Source of the DNA: Undibacterium sp. Jales W-56
Lineage (GTDB): Bacteria > Pseudomonadota > Gammaproteobacteria > Burkholderiales > Burkholderiaceae_D
NCBI RefSeq assembly: GCF_025548535.1
Contig: NZ_JAJLQW010000002.1
Span: 186,001 to 250,000 of the forward strand
DNA length: 64,000 nucleotides
Reading direction: 5' to 3'
Within the stretch, counting starts at the first letter, position 1, and every line of letters begins with the position of its first letter. Below, piece after piece: positions 45,244 to 56,881 of this stretch. A program made the translations under genes and the position numbers. Below the pieces are notes generated by a model. That model worked only from the letters and a program-made list of their open reading frames with translations. It made no database searches and was not told the origin of the DNA.

Positions 45244-46643
45244 GTGAATCCCTCCTCCCCGATCAGCAATCAGAAGCGGAGCGAATGGAGCAGTTTGTCC
45301 AGTCTGCAAAAATTTTATGTGTCGATGACGAGCCGAATATTCTATCGTCGTTACGCCGTCTTTTTCGTGCCAAAGGTTATAAGGTTTTAATTGCCAATAG
45401 CGGACAAGAAGGCCTGGCAGTGATGGAAACCGAAGCGGTTGATCTGGTCATCTCCGACATGCGCATGCCAGAAATGGATGGCGCTCAATTTTTAGAAAAA
45501 GTCAGAAGTCGTTGGCCCGATACCCTGCGCCTCTTATTGACTGGATATGCGGATGTTCAAGCCATCATCGATGCGATCAATCGCGGTGAAATTTATCGTT
45601 ATATTACCAAGCCATGGGATGATAACGACATCATGCTGGTGGTAAGGCAGGCATTGGAACGCAAGGCGCTGGAGAGCGAAAAACGAAGATTGGAAGCATT
45701 GACTCTACGCCAGAATGATGAGCTCAAAGAATTAAATCATAGCCTGGAAGCAAAAGTCGAAGCCAGGACGGCTGAACTCAAAACAGCGCATGATTCCCTG
45801 GTCCAGGTCAACGACAAACTTAAATCCAGCTTTTTGACTTCGATAAAAGTTTTTTCCAATTTGATAGAAATGCGAGGCGGCAAACTGGCTGGCCGCTCCC
45901 GGCGAGTCGCAGATCTGGCCCGAAAAATCGCCGTCAGAATGGGTTGCAACAACAAAGACTCTCAAGAAATTTTTGTCGCAGGTTTATTGGTCGATATTGG
46001 CAAAATCGGTTTCTCGGACGAGATGCTGAATACACCTGTGAATAATATGAGCGGAGATGAACTGGGGGAATACCATAAACATACGGTAAGGGCGGAACAA
46101 TTGCTATTACCGCTAGAGGATTTGCAAGGAACGGCCAAAATACTCAGGTCACAACACGAACGATTTGACGGCACCGGCTTCCCGGATGGACTACCAGGGG
46201 ATGCTATCCCGTTAGGCGCACGCATACTGGCTCTGGCCAGCGATTACGATAGTCTGCAAACGGGTAGCTTAGTACAACGCCGCTTACCCGCAGATGAAGC
46301 ACAAAGGGTGGTGCAGCGTGGCTTAAAAAGTCGCTATGACGAAAACGTCGTCAATGCATTCAATCAAGTCATGAGCGGCCATCTGGGTGAGCCAGTCGCC
46401 GATAAAGAGATCGCTATCCGCGATCTGCAAGCCGGCATGATCTTATCGACAGAAATGATATCGCGTGATGGCGTCATGCTGTTACCGGCAGATCATATAT
46501 TGACTGATCGTATTATTGAAAAAATACGTCTGTATGATGCGTCTAACGGTGGAAAAATGACCGTCAGAGTCCGTACCGCCCCGCTGAGTGCCGCGGCAAG
46601 CCTGCAGGGAAACTCATACGCCAGCATCATAAGGAGAACATAA
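45240..46643 (+). CDS. Response regulator with degenerate HD-GYP domain
   Basis: 467 residues: REC (22-140) with Asp73 in LVISDMRMPEM and FxxTKPW-type end (YITKPWDDND), coiled coil (140-195), HD-GYP-like domain (196-385), and a C-terminal small domain (391-445). Compared with active HD-GYP enzymes, several metal or active-site positions are changed: the HSRRV His is Arg219, the HD pair is Val251-Asp252, the HHE His pair is Gln305-His306, GYP is GFP (313-315) and the ADxxDA Asp is Ser334. It is therefore predicted not to hydrolyse c-di-GMP. In Shewanella HnoD, a REC/degenerate-HD-GYP protein, acts as an allosteric inhibitor of an EAL enzyme; a similar role here is inferred. Confidence 0.88.
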   Translation: MSESLLPDQQSEAERMEQFVQSAKILCVDDEPNILSSLRRLFRAKGYKVLIANSGQEGLAVMETEAVDLVISDMRMPEMDGAQFLEKVRSRWPDTLRLLLTGYADVQAIIDAINRGEIYRYITKPWDDNDIMLVVRQALERKALESEKRRLEALTLRQNDELKELNHSLEAKVEARTAELKTAHDSLVQVNDKLKSSFLTSIKVFSNLIEMRGGKLAGRSRRVADLARKIAVRMGCNNKDSQEIFVAGLLVDIGKIGFSDEMLNTPVNNMSGDELGEYHKHTVRAEQLLLPLEDLQGTAKILRSQHERFDGTGFPDGLPGDAIPLGARILALASDYDSLQTGSLVQRRLPADEAQRVVQRGLKSRYDENVVNAFNQVMSGHLGEPVADKEIAIRDLQAGMILSTEMISRDGVMLLPADHILTDRIIEKIRLYDASNGGKMTVRVRTAPLSAAASLQGNSYASIIRRT

Positions 46644-47197
46644 TGCGTCGCGCTTTACTAGTGGATGATGAAATCAATGTACTGCATGCCTTACAGCGCA
46701 GCCTTCGCCCCATCGCACAAAAATTGAATTTTGATATTGAGCTATGCAATGACCCCAGGCTTGCCATTCAAAAACTGGCGGCCGCTCAATACGATTTTAT
46801 TATTTCGGACTACCATATGCCGTCGATGAATGGCGTCGATTTTTTCAGGATTGCGAAAGAAATTCAGGGAGATGCCATCCGCATGATGCTGAGTGCCTCG
46901 GCTGACTTTAAGACCATCATGGGTGCCGTCAATGAAGCGGAGGTGTTCCGGTACATCACTAAACCCTGGGAAACCGCCGACCTGGAAGAAAACGTTCGCC
47001 TGGCCCTGGAACTCAGAGAGCAATTGCAATACGACAAACAAGTGCTTGATCAGGCACAAGCGGAACGTGAACGACTTACCCCCGAAGAACTGGAAAAAAA
47101 ACGCCTGGAAGAAAGCGAGCCGGGCATTACCAATGTCATCTGGGACGCACGCGGTGGCGTGCTTCTCGATAACACGGATGATCTTTCCGGCAAATAA
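46643..47197 (+). CDS. Stand-alone REC response regulator
   Basis: 184 residues: REC (1-125) with DD at 8-9 (LLVDDE), Asp56 in FIISDYHMPSM and the KPW motif (YITKPWETAD), followed by a charged coiled coil and a short tail ending GVLLDNTDDLSGK. No output domain is recognised. Start and preceding stop overlap by one base (TAATG). It may be a phosphate sink or a connector for the two kinases. Confidence 0.88.
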   Translation: MRRALLVDDEINVLHALQRSLRPIAQKLNFDIELCNDPRLAIQKLAAAQYDFIISDYHMPSMNGVDFFRIAKEIQGDAIRMMLSASADFKTIMGAVNEAEVFRYITKPWETADLEENVRLALELREQLQYDKQVLDQAQAERERLTPEELEKKRLEESEPGITNVIWDARGGVLLDNTDDLSGK

Positions 47198-47238
47198 TAC
47201 TGGCATAGTCAAGATCATGAATTTCATGGCACTCTGCC

Positions 47239-47278
47239 GATCTGACAACAACCCAATCTCCGGAGAGGCTGTCAGATC
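47239..47278. terminator. Hairpin downstream of the signalling cluster
   Basis: Arms GATCTGACA (47239-47247) and TGTCAGATC (47270-47278) enclose a 22-nt loop with an inner CTCCGGAG palindrome. No T run follows, so termination activity is uncertain. Confidence 0.4.
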
Positions 47279-47354
47279 AACAGGCCTTTAATGATGCAAG
47301 CTTACGCCGCCCCCTGATTCGCTCGCCAGCTCCTTGCCAATCTGAATAACCGGC

Positions 47355-48101
47355 TTAAAAAATTTTACTAATTGACACAACCACCGCAGTTTTACCCATG
47401 AATTTAGCATTCACAGGCGAGGCATAGGTGAGCCGATCGGCATTAGTGCCAATGATGGCAATGGCCCAATTGACTGCCCAGATCTCTTTCGTTGCGCCGA
47501 CTTTCCAGTCGGTGTAAGTCGCGGCAGGATTGCTCTTCACATTTTGCCGACCCACATGCAAATTCAGCACCAACCCTGTATCGATATCCAGGTTTGCGCC
47601 GAGATCCAGATAGCCGCTATTTTTACTGTCGGCATAAGCAAATAAATTCGTCACGGCATGTGAGTACTTTGCGTAGCCAGGGCCATAACCGATTTGTCCG
47701 TAGATCTCGGTTGTATTGGCATTCACCGCCAAGCCATTCGATGGATAAACATAAGTCAAAACGCCGACATCATAGGAGATATTTTTGACGATCTCACCAC
47801 GCTTTCCCGCATATAAATCCAGCTCAAGGTCGCTGCTGCCACCTGCGTCTTTTATCCATTTAATCGTCGATGCCCACGCACCTGCGTAAAGACCGTCAGG
47901 ATTATGCGTGTAATCGACACCGCCCTGCAAGGCAGGCTGTAAGCGGGTTTGCGAAATGCCGCGATAGCGATAATCGGATGTCGCTGCCGCGTTAAAGCTG
48001 AATTCATTATCTGGCCTGGCATCTTCCGCATGAGCTAAGGTGCCGCAAAATAAGCTGGAAAGCGCGCTAATCAGGAGAGTTTTTTGGAGATTGTTTTTCA
48101 C
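47355..48101 (-). CDS. TorF-family putative porin
   Basis: 248 residues from a GTG at 48101. This start gives a clean signal peptide (VKNNLQKTLLISALSSLFCG ending near AHA); the frame extends 24 codons further but without signal character. The mature part has the alternating beta-strand pattern of the family: FSFNAAATSDYRYRGISQT, PALQGGVDYTH, LYAGAWAS, VGVLTYVYP. Predicted outer-membrane beta-barrel; substrate unknown. It follows kdpE on the same strand with a terminator between. Confidence 0.85.
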   Translation of the reverse strand: MKNNLQKTLLISALSSLFCGTLAHAEDARPDNEFSFNAAATSDYRYRGISQTRLQPALQGGVDYTHNPDGLYAGAWASTIKWIKDAGGSSDLELDLYAGKRGEIVKNISYDVGVLTYVYPSNGLAVNANTTEIYGQIGYGPGYAKYSHAVTNLFAYADSKNSGYLDLGANLDIDTGLVLNLHVGRQNVKSNPAATYTDWKVGATKEIWAVNWAIAIIGTNADRLTYASPVNAKFMGKTAVVVSISKIF

Positions 48102-48217
48102 AGTATTTTCACATTCGAATGAAGAGACTACGGACAAAATAAAACTGCCGAGATTGACATCCGGCAAATCCACAACACCAGAGCAATGCCAACAGCGCCA
48201 CTAACTGCCAATGTACA

Positions 48218-48264
48218 AAAAACAGGCGTGCAGAAACCTGCCTCTCAGCCTGGCGAGCTGAGAG
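48218..48264 (-). terminator. Terminator-like structure after kdpE
   Basis: Minus strand: hairpin CTCTCAGC/GCTGAGAG (48242-48264), then a weaker CAGG/CCTG hairpin running into TTTTTT (48223-48218). It would end the kdp transcript before the porin gene. Confidence 0.55.
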
Positions 48265-48331
48265 TAATTGATGAATTTAATGGAGTTCGCTGAACTTAGC
48301 TGCGTGCCAGCGAACTAGGGATTGTGGAGCG

Positions 48332-49033
48332 TCAGGCCGGTAGCAGCAGTCGATAACCCACCGCTGTTTCGGTCAACAGATAACGCGGTTGAGTCGGATC
48401 ATCTTCGAGTTTCTGCCGCAAATGTCCCATGTAAATTCGCAGATAATGTCCATCCTCTGCATGAGATGGACCCCATACCTCGCGCAGCAATTGCAGATTG
48501 GTCACGACCCGCCCCGCATTCTTGACCAGGATACTGAGCAGACGAAATTCCGTAGGCGTCAGATGCACCATATTGCCTGCCTTGGTGACCAGGCGCGCTT
48601 GCTGATCGACCCGGATATCGCCGAATTGAACGATGCCGTCGGCCGCAGCGCCTGGCTGGCGCTGGCGTCGCAAGGTTGCCCGTACGCGTGCCAACAATTC
48701 GCCGACGCCGAACGGCTTACCCAGAAAATCATCGGCACCGGCATCGAGCGCCTTGATTTTATCGGCCTCATTTACCCGCGCGGATAACACGATGACAGGC
48801 ACGCCGGACCACTTGCGTAAATCTTTAATGAAGGCGATGCCATCGCCATCCGGCAAACCAAGGTCGAGAATAATCAAGTCAGGCTGGCGGGTGCCGGCAT
48901 CAATTAAACCGCGCTGAAATCCGCCCGCCTCTTCGACCTGCCAGCCCTCGTCCTCCAGGGCGCTGCGCACAAAACGACGGATTTGCGGCTCGTCCTCAAC
49001 CAATAGCGCGGTAGGCGTAGATTCTGTTTTCAT
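48332..49033 (-). CDS. kdpE: KdpE, response regulator of the kdp operon
   Basis: 233-residue OmpR-type regulator: REC with Asp57 (IILDLGLPDGDG), Lys in GKPFGVGELLARV, and a winged-helix DNA-binding domain (HLTPTEFRLLSILVKNAGRV, YMGHLRQKLEDDPTQPRYL). It activates kdpFABC under K+ limitation or salt stress. It lies 55 bp downstream of kdpD on the same strand. Confidence 0.96.
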   Translation of the reverse strand: MKTESTPTALLVEDEPQIRRFVRSALEDEGWQVEEAGGFQRGLIDAGTRQPDLIILDLGLPDGDGIAFIKDLRKWSGVPVIVLSARVNEADKIKALDAGADDFLGKPFGVGELLARVRATLRRQRQPGAAADGIVQFGDIRVDQQARLVTKAGNMVHLTPTEFRLLSILVKNAGRVVTNLQLLREVWGPSHAEDGHYLRIYMGHLRQKLEDDPTQPRYLLTETAVGYRLLLPA

Positions 49034-49088
49034 CAGTCAATCAGTATTTATTGAGTTGTATTGAATTTTATTGAGTTTATTACAGCAT

Positions 49089-51863
49089 TTACAGATCAGT
49101 CTCAATGCCGGCATCAAAATCCGGCAATGCCGGCGGCGTGCCGAGCGGCAAGGTAAAGCAAATGCAAGCGCCACCCAGTAGCGATTTGGCAGGGGCAATA
49201 CGACCGTTATGCGCCTCTACAATCGCACGGCAAATCGCCAGCCCCAAGCCGACGCCGGGCGTTGCCGACTCGCGTTCGCCGCGGGTAAATTTTTCAAAAA
49301 TAATATCTTCTCGTCCAGGCGGCAATCCGGGGCCATTATCATCGACCATGACCTTGATCGTTTGATGGATATCGTCGATTTCTGCCCCTATCGAGATGGC
49401 CGCATTACCGCTCGAATATTTCGCCGCATTCTCCATCAAATTGCAGAGCACCCGTTCTATCAGCACCGCATCGAAATGCAGCAAAGGCAGATTTGCCGGT
49501 AAATTGGTCTGCACCTTGACCCGTGCCAGCGCCGCCGTGCTGGCGCGCAAGGCACTGCCAACGACCTCTTCCAAAGTTTGCCATTGCAAATTCAATTTCA
49601 CTTCGCCACTTTGTATGCGCGCCATATCCAGCAGATTCGCGACCAGCGCACTCATGCGCAAGGATTCGGCATGCAGATTGTGCGCCATCTGCTGCTGCAA
49701 ATCGCTCAGCGCCGGTTTGGACATGGTCAGGGATTCGGATATGCCTACCAAGGATGTCAACGGCGTTCTCAGATCATGCGACAAGGCGGCCAGCAAGGAA
49801 TTGCGCAAGCGCTCCGACTCCATATGAATCAAAGCCTCTTGCGCCACCTCGATGTAATGCACGCGCTCCAGCGCAATGGCAGCGAGTGCGGCAAATGTAT
49901 CGAGTTGCTGGCGCTGCTCCGGTATTAATATCCAGCGCCGGTTATCCGGCTGTATCGCCAATAAGCCGCGGGTTCGCATCGGTGCCACCAGAGGCAGATA
50001 AAAGAAATTACTTCCGGGCAGCGTATCCGTACCTATTCCCGCGGCTTCGACTTTATCAAAAGCCCATTGCGCTATACCCAAATCCAGTCCCTCTGTCCGC
50101 GTGGCAGGCGCTTGCAATTTGCCCGCGGCATCGGGCAATAACAAAATCGCCCTGGCGCGAAAAGCCCGCTGAATAATTACCTGCGTACTCTCAGAAATCT
50201 GTTCATCTTGCAAGACGCCAGACAGGTCGCGGGCAAACTCATACAAGGCCCGCGCCCGCGATTCGCGGTGAGAGGCAACTCTTGCCTGATAGCGCAAACC
50301 CGCCGTCAAATACCCGGTCAACAATCCCACCGCCAGCATCACTGCAAATGTCACCAGATATTGCAAATCACTGACGGCAAAAGTAAAACGCGGCGGCACA
50401 AAGAAAAAATCGAATACCGCAACGCCGACTACCGTTGCCAATACCGATGGCCCACGCCCCAGACGAAACGCCACCAGCACCACCACCAGCATGAACAGCA
50501 TCGCGATATTCACCAGATGCAAAACGCCCAGCAGCGGTGTGCAGACGACCGCCGCACCGACAATCGCCAGCAGGGCATACAGATAACGTAAGCGTTTGGC
50601 CGCCCAGCGGGTTGGATTGATCGATTGCTCCGCAGCGCTCCATGCGATATTTTCGGCAGTGGTGTCGAAGGCCTGATTGCGGCTGCGGCGATATTGCTGA
50701 TCCGACTGGCCGCTGGCATCATCCGTGCTCGCACGTCCCATCTCGATCAAATCCAGATCCGGTGCCAGCTCCGCCATTTTTCTGTGCAAGGATGTCTGCA
50801 TCCATCGCGGACGATGACGGCCCAGTATGATCTTGGAAAAATTATGGCTATGCGCGTATTCCACGACTTCATGCGCGACATCCTGACCGCTCAGCACGGC
50901 GGTCTTGGCACCGAGATCCTGGGCCAACTTCAGGCTTTTTAAAATCCGCTCGCGCTGGCTGGCAGGCAAACGTTGCAGTTGCGGCGTTTCGACATAGACC
51001 GCATGCCATTCGGCACTGAGCTGGCTCGCCAGGCGTGCAGCGCTGCGTATCAAATGATCGGCACCGGGTTCGCTGCCGACACAAGCCAGCAAAGCGGCAT
51101 CGGTCTTCCAGACTTTGCCTATCGACTTTTCGATACGATAGGCTTGCACATCTTCTTCGACCCGATCGGCGGTGCGGCGCAATGCGAGTTCGCGCAATGC
51201 GATCAGATTTCCTTTGCGAAAAAAATTCTTCGCCGCCCGCTCGGCCTGCTGCGCCTGATAAACCCGTCCGGTTTGCAAGCGCGCCAATAATTCATCGGCA
51301 GGCACATCGACCAGCACCACCTCATCGGCATCATCAAATACCGTATCCGGCACCGTCTCAGCGACGCGGATGCCAGTGATACCGCCCACGACGTCGTTCA
51401 GACTATCAAGATGCTGCACATTGACCGTGGTGTACACATCAATCCCGGCATCGAGTAATTCCTCAATATCCTGCCAGCGCTTAGGGTGGCGTGAGCCGGG
51501 CGCATTCGAATGCGCCAACTCGTCCATCAATATCAAAGGCGGCTTGCGCGCCAATGCGCTATCGATGTCGAATTCGTTCAAGGTTTTGCCGCGATACTCG
51601 ATCGCCTTTGGCGGCAATACCAGCAAACCATCGAGCAAAGCCAAAGTCTCGCGACGACCATGGGTCTCGGCCACGCCGATCAATACCTGCTGCCCTTCCG
51701 ATTGCAATTTGCGTGCAGCGCTGAGCATGGCGTAGGTTTTGCCCACACCGGCGGAGGCGCCGAAATAGATACGCAACTTGCCACGCGAGGCGCGACGCTC
51801 CTGCATTTGCACATGTGCGAGCAATACATCAGGATCAGGGCGTTGGTCGTTCAGATTAGCCAT
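49089..51863 (-). CDS. kdpD: KdpD, K+-responsive sensor kinase
   Basis: 924 residues. N-terminal KdpD domain with Walker A FGASAGVGKT (residues 34-43) and DELAHSNAPGSRHPKRWQD, a Usp-like domain (about 255-380), four TM helices (about 430-530), a GAF-like region (about 550-670), and a kinase core with His696 in ALSHDLRTPLTSLVG, N box CNLMENAAKYS, G1 VDDNGPGLP and G2 GVGLGLAICRAI. It senses low K+ and turgor-related signals and phosphorylates KdpE. Slightly longer than the E. coli protein at the C terminus. Confidence 0.96.
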   Translation of the reverse strand: MANLNDQRPDPDVLLAHVQMQERRASRGKLRIYFGASAGVGKTYAMLSAARKLQSEGQQVLIGVAETHGRRETLALLDGLLVLPPKAIEYRGKTLNEFDIDSALARKPPLILMDELAHSNAPGSRHPKRWQDIEELLDAGIDVYTTVNVQHLDSLNDVVGGITGIRVAETVPDTVFDDADEVVLVDVPADELLARLQTGRVYQAQQAERAAKNFFRKGNLIALRELALRRTADRVEEDVQAYRIEKSIGKVWKTDAALLACVGSEPGADHLIRSAARLASQLSAEWHAVYVETPQLQRLPASQRERILKSLKLAQDLGAKTAVLSGQDVAHEVVEYAHSHNFSKIILGRHRPRWMQTSLHRKMAELAPDLDLIEMGRASTDDASGQSDQQYRRSRNQAFDTTAENIAWSAAEQSINPTRWAAKRLRYLYALLAIVGAAVVCTPLLGVLHLVNIAMLFMLVVVLVAFRLGRGPSVLATVVGVAVFDFFFVPPRFTFAVSDLQYLVTFAVMLAVGLLTGYLTAGLRYQARVASHRESRARALYEFARDLSGVLQDEQISESTQVIIQRAFRARAILLLPDAAGKLQAPATRTEGLDLGIAQWAFDKVEAAGIGTDTLPGSNFFYLPLVAPMRTRGLLAIQPDNRRWILIPEQRQQLDTFAALAAIALERVHYIEVAQEALIHMESERLRNSLLAALSHDLRTPLTSLVGISESLTMSKPALSDLQQQMAHNLHAESLRMSALVANLLDMARIQSGEVKLNLQWQTLEEVVGSALRASTAALARVKVQTNLPANLPLLHFDAVLIERVLCNLMENAAKYSSGNAAISIGAEIDDIHQTIKVMVDDNGPGLPPGREDIIFEKFTRGERESATPGVGLGLAICRAIVEAHNGRIAPAKSLLGGACICFTLPLGTPPALPDFDAGIETDL

Positions 51864-52179
51864 TTTTTAAAAGATATTTTTGAGACATATGGTAGGCTCG
51901 CCTGATGACCGGCAAAGCCAGTCAAATTATCACCGGTTAGTAGTCAAATTAAAAAAACAAGGGAGTATGCCTAAAAACAATACATTCTCCGCTTTATTTA
52001 TATGCGTCGAATAAAAATACCTATAGGAGTATCACTATCCAGCCCATCCTACTACGCAAGCAGTATCAACTGAGTCATCCGCTGAAATCGGGCATCAGGA
52101 ATGCGCACCCATCTTGTTGTCATTTGGCTTAGGTCGCTACTTATTTCACCAATTTATTTCGTCACAGTTAAAGCCTGAC
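51864..52179. other. Gap between kdpC and kdpD
   Basis: 316 bp without a gene, A+T-rich around 51940-52030. This is longer than expected for a single kdpFABCDE operon and may hold a separate promoter for kdpDE. I see no clear terminator or repeat. Confidence 0.45.
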
Positions 52180-52758
52180 TTAATGTCTGATCAATGCCAG
52201 ATTCAACGCCAATACATTCACGCGCGGCTCACCGAATACGCCGAACACGGGTCGCTGCGCGGCTCGTTCGATCAATTGATTCACCTGTTCGACACTCATT
52301 TTACGCTCGCGGGCAATTCGGGGCGCCTGGTATTGGGCTGCAGCGATGCTGATTTCAGGGTCGAGTCCACTCGCCGATGCCGTTACCAGATCGACCGGGA
52401 TGTTTGCCGTGTTACCCGGGTCGGCAGCCTGCAAGCTGGCGATGCGTGTTTTGACCGCATCGATCTGCGCCGGATTTACCGGACCAAGATTCGATCCGCT
52501 GGAACCAACGGCATTATTCGGCATCGGTGCCGTTGCCGATGGGCGGCCCCAGAAATATTGCGGCGAACTGAAGGACTGACCGATCAGACTCGATCCTACG
52601 GTTTTGTCTCCGAGCTTGACGAGGCTACCCTCAGCCTGCTGTGAAAATGCCAGTTTGCCTATTCCCGTCACGGCAAACGGATAAACCACGCCGACCAGCA
52701 AACTTAAACCCGCGAACACGACGACTGCCGGACGTAATTGAGAAAAAATAGATGTCAT
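52180..52758 (-). CDS. kdpC: KdpC, K+-transporting ATPase subunit
   Basis: 192 residues: one N-terminal TM segment (LRPAVVVFAGLSLLVGVVYP), then the conserved FAVTGIGKLAFSQQAEGSL, GQSFSSPQYFWGRPSAT, SGSNLGP and VNVLALNLAL. KdpC stabilises the KdpFABC complex and raises ATP affinity of KdpB. It is 9 bp downstream of kdpB. Confidence 0.96.
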   Translation of the reverse strand: MTSIFSQLRPAVVVFAGLSLLVGVVYPFAVTGIGKLAFSQQAEGSLVKLGDKTVGSSLIGQSFSSPQYFWGRPSATAPMPNNAVGSSGSNLGPVNPAQIDAVKTRIASLQAADPGNTANIPVDLVTASASGLDPEISIAAAQYQAPRIARERKMSVEQVNQLIERAAQRPVFGVFGEPRVNVLALNLALIRH

Positions 52759-52767
52759 GATGCGTCC

Positions 52768-54942
<2,175 letters not shown>

Positions 54943-54977
54943 GTGCTTGTTCCTTAATGAGGTACTGGATAATCAGC

Positions 54978-55012
54978 AAACTTGATTGCAAATGAGTCGA
55001 CAAATCAAGTTT
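54978..55012 (-). promoter_or_regulatory. Intercistronic hairpin between kdpA and kdpB
   Basis: A perfect 10-bp stem (AAACTTGATT, 54978-54987, with its complement 55003-55012) and a 15-nt loop, overlapping the kdpA stop codon. It is A+T-rich with no terminator tail; a stability or translation element is more likely than termination. Confidence 0.45.
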
Positions 55013-56792
55013 AGTGAGCAAACAATTGCAGGTGTTCGACGACAGGACCCAGAGCCAGTGCCGGGATGTAGTTCAATACGCTGATCAGGACCACGGTACC
55101 AACCAGCAAAGAGATGAACATCCAGCCATGTGTCGGCATGGTGCCGGCGTTGGCTTCCAGTCGCTTCTTGGCTGCCAGGGAACCTGCGATCGCGAGGATA
55201 GGAACGATCGTGGCAAAGCGGCCGAACCACATCGCAATCGCCAGCAGCACGTTGTAGAACGGCGTGTTCGCAGACAAACCGGCAAAGGCGCTGCCATTGT
55301 TATTGGCCGCCGATGTGAAGGCATACAAAATCTCAGAAAAGCCATGCGCACCCGGATTGGCAATCCCGGCTTTACCATCGGCTGCCATCACCGCAATCGC
55401 GGTACCGATCAGCACCAGTGCAGGCGTGACCAGGATCACGATGGCGGTCATTTTCATTTCGTAAGCCTGGATTTTTTTACCCAGGTATTCCGGTGTGCGG
55501 CCTATCATCAGGCCCGCGATAAACACGGCAAGAATGGCGAAAATCAGCATGCCGTACAACCCGGAACCGACACCGCCAAACACCACTTCGCCAAACTGCA
55601 TGAAAACAATAGGCACCAGGCCGCCCAGGGGCATCAGCGAATCGTGCATCGCATTGACGGCGCCGCAGGACGCTGCCGTCGTGATCGCGGCAAACAGCGC
55701 CGAGGCACTGATACCGAAGCGGGTCTCTTTACCTTCCATGTTGCCGCCGGATTGCAACGCGCTGGTAACCTGATCCACTCCCAAGGAATGCAGCACAGGA
55801 TGCGCCTGCTGTTCTGCCGCAAACACGCCCAGTGTCAGCACGATAAATAAAATGGTCATGGCACCGAGCACAGCCCAACCCTGACGAATATCACCAACCA
55901 TGCGACCAAAGGCAAAACATAAGGCCGCGGGGATCAGGAAAATACTCAGCATCTGTGCAAAGTTCGTCAGATAATTCGGATTTTCATAAGGATGCGCAGA
56001 GTTCGCATTGAAGAAGCCGCCGCCGTTGGTACCGATCATCTTGATCGCCTCTTGCGAAGCCACAGGGCCCATCGCAATAGTTTGGGTCTTGGCAGTCAAG
56101 GTCTCGGTAATGGGATTGCCTTGCGCATCTTTGATTGGCTGACTATAGGTAATCGGGTCGAGCAAGGACACTTCTTTATAACCATCGAAATTCTGGATCA
56201 CGCCTTGCCCCATCAAAAACACCGCAAAGATCAGCGACAAAGGCAATAGCAAGTACAAAGTGGCGCGCGTGATATCGACCCAAAAATTGCCGAGCGACTG
56301 AGAAGAATGACGGGAGAAACCACGGATCAGCGCGAACACCACTGCGATGCCGGTCGCGGCGGAAAAGAAATTTTGCCCGACCAGTGCCAGCATTTGGGTC
56401 AGATAACTCATGGTGGACTCGCCAGAGTAACCCTGCCAGTTGGTGTTACTGACAAAACTCACGGCCGTGTTAAAAGCGGAATCGGGACTGACATTCGCCA
56501 TGCCTTGCGGATTCAGCGGCAGCCATTGCTGCACCCGTTGCAGCACATAGACGACTAAAGCACCGAGGGTATTAAAAACCAGCAAGGCAATTGCATAGAC
56601 TTTCCAGCCCATACCCTGCTGCGCATCGACACCCGCCGTGCGGTATAACATGTTTTCAACACGACCCAGCCAGCCCCAACCCGGCACACGTCCGGCGGCT
56701 GCGAGTCTGGCAATAAAATGACCTAGCGGATACGCCATCGCCAATAACAGCGCAAAAAAAACCAGCAGTAAAACAATCGCTTGCGTTGTCAT
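55011..56792 (-). CDS. kdpA: KdpA, K+ channel-like subunit
   Basis: 593 residues from ATG 56792, supported by GGAGG 8 bp upstream and by the normal KdpA opening [20 protein letters not shown]; the frame is open 55 codons further upstream but that part overlaps kdpF and the microprotein in another frame. KdpA is related to SKT channel subunits with four selectivity-filter-like repeats: visible [46 protein letters not shown] and [13 protein letters not shown]. The start overlaps the kdpF stop by one base (TGATG). Confidence 0.97.
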   Translation of the reverse strand: MTTQAIVLLLVFFALLLAMAYPLGHFIARLAAAGRVPGWGWLGRVENMLYRTAGVDAQQGMGWKVYAIALLVFNTLGALVVYVLQRVQQWLPLNPQGMANVSPDSAFNTAVSFVSNTNWQGYSGESTMSYLTQMLALVGQNFFSAATGIAVVFALIRGFSRHSSQSLGNFWVDITRATLYLLLPLSLIFAVFLMGQGVIQNFDGYKEVSLLDPITYSQPIKDAQGNPITETLTAKTQTIAMGPVASQEAIKMIGTNGGGFFNANSAHPYENPNYLTNFAQMLSIFLIPAALCFAFGRMVGDIRQGWAVLGAMTILFIVLTLGVFAAEQQAHPVLHSLGVDQVTSALQSGGNMEGKETRFGISASALFAAITTAASCGAVNAMHDSLMPLGGLVPIVFMQFGEVVFGGVGSGLYGMLIFAILAVFIAGLMIGRTPEYLGKKIQAYEMKMTAIVILVTPALVLIGTAIAVMAADGKAGIANPGAHGFSEILYAFTSAANNNGSAFAGLSANTPFYNVLLAIAMWFGRFATIVPILAIAGSLAAKKRLEANAGTMPTHGWMFISLLVGTVVLISVLNYIPALALGPVVEHLQLFAH

Positions 56793-56881
56793 CACAATTC
56801 CTCCGCTTTCAATAGAGCTACCACCAGGTAGATCAGCAAACCCGCCGCCACTATCGCGGCAACCAGATGAACGATCGTCAT
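56792..56881 (-). CDS. kdpF: KdpF, small stabilising subunit
   Basis: A 29-residue single-TM protein reading [19 protein letters not shown] then a short [10 protein letters not shown] tail, the size and pattern of KdpF. GGGAGAA lies just upstream of the ATG. The stop codon overlaps the kdpA ATG, and its start overlaps the stop of the preceding microgene. KdpF stabilises the KdpABC complex in the membrane. Confidence 0.92.
   Translation of the reverse strand: MTIVHLVAAIVAAGLLIYLVVALLKAEEL

Noticed and set aside
55014-55850. 278-codon plus-strand open frame opposite kdpA
   Set aside because: His/Gln/Arg-rich antisense frame; kdpA on the other strand is certain.
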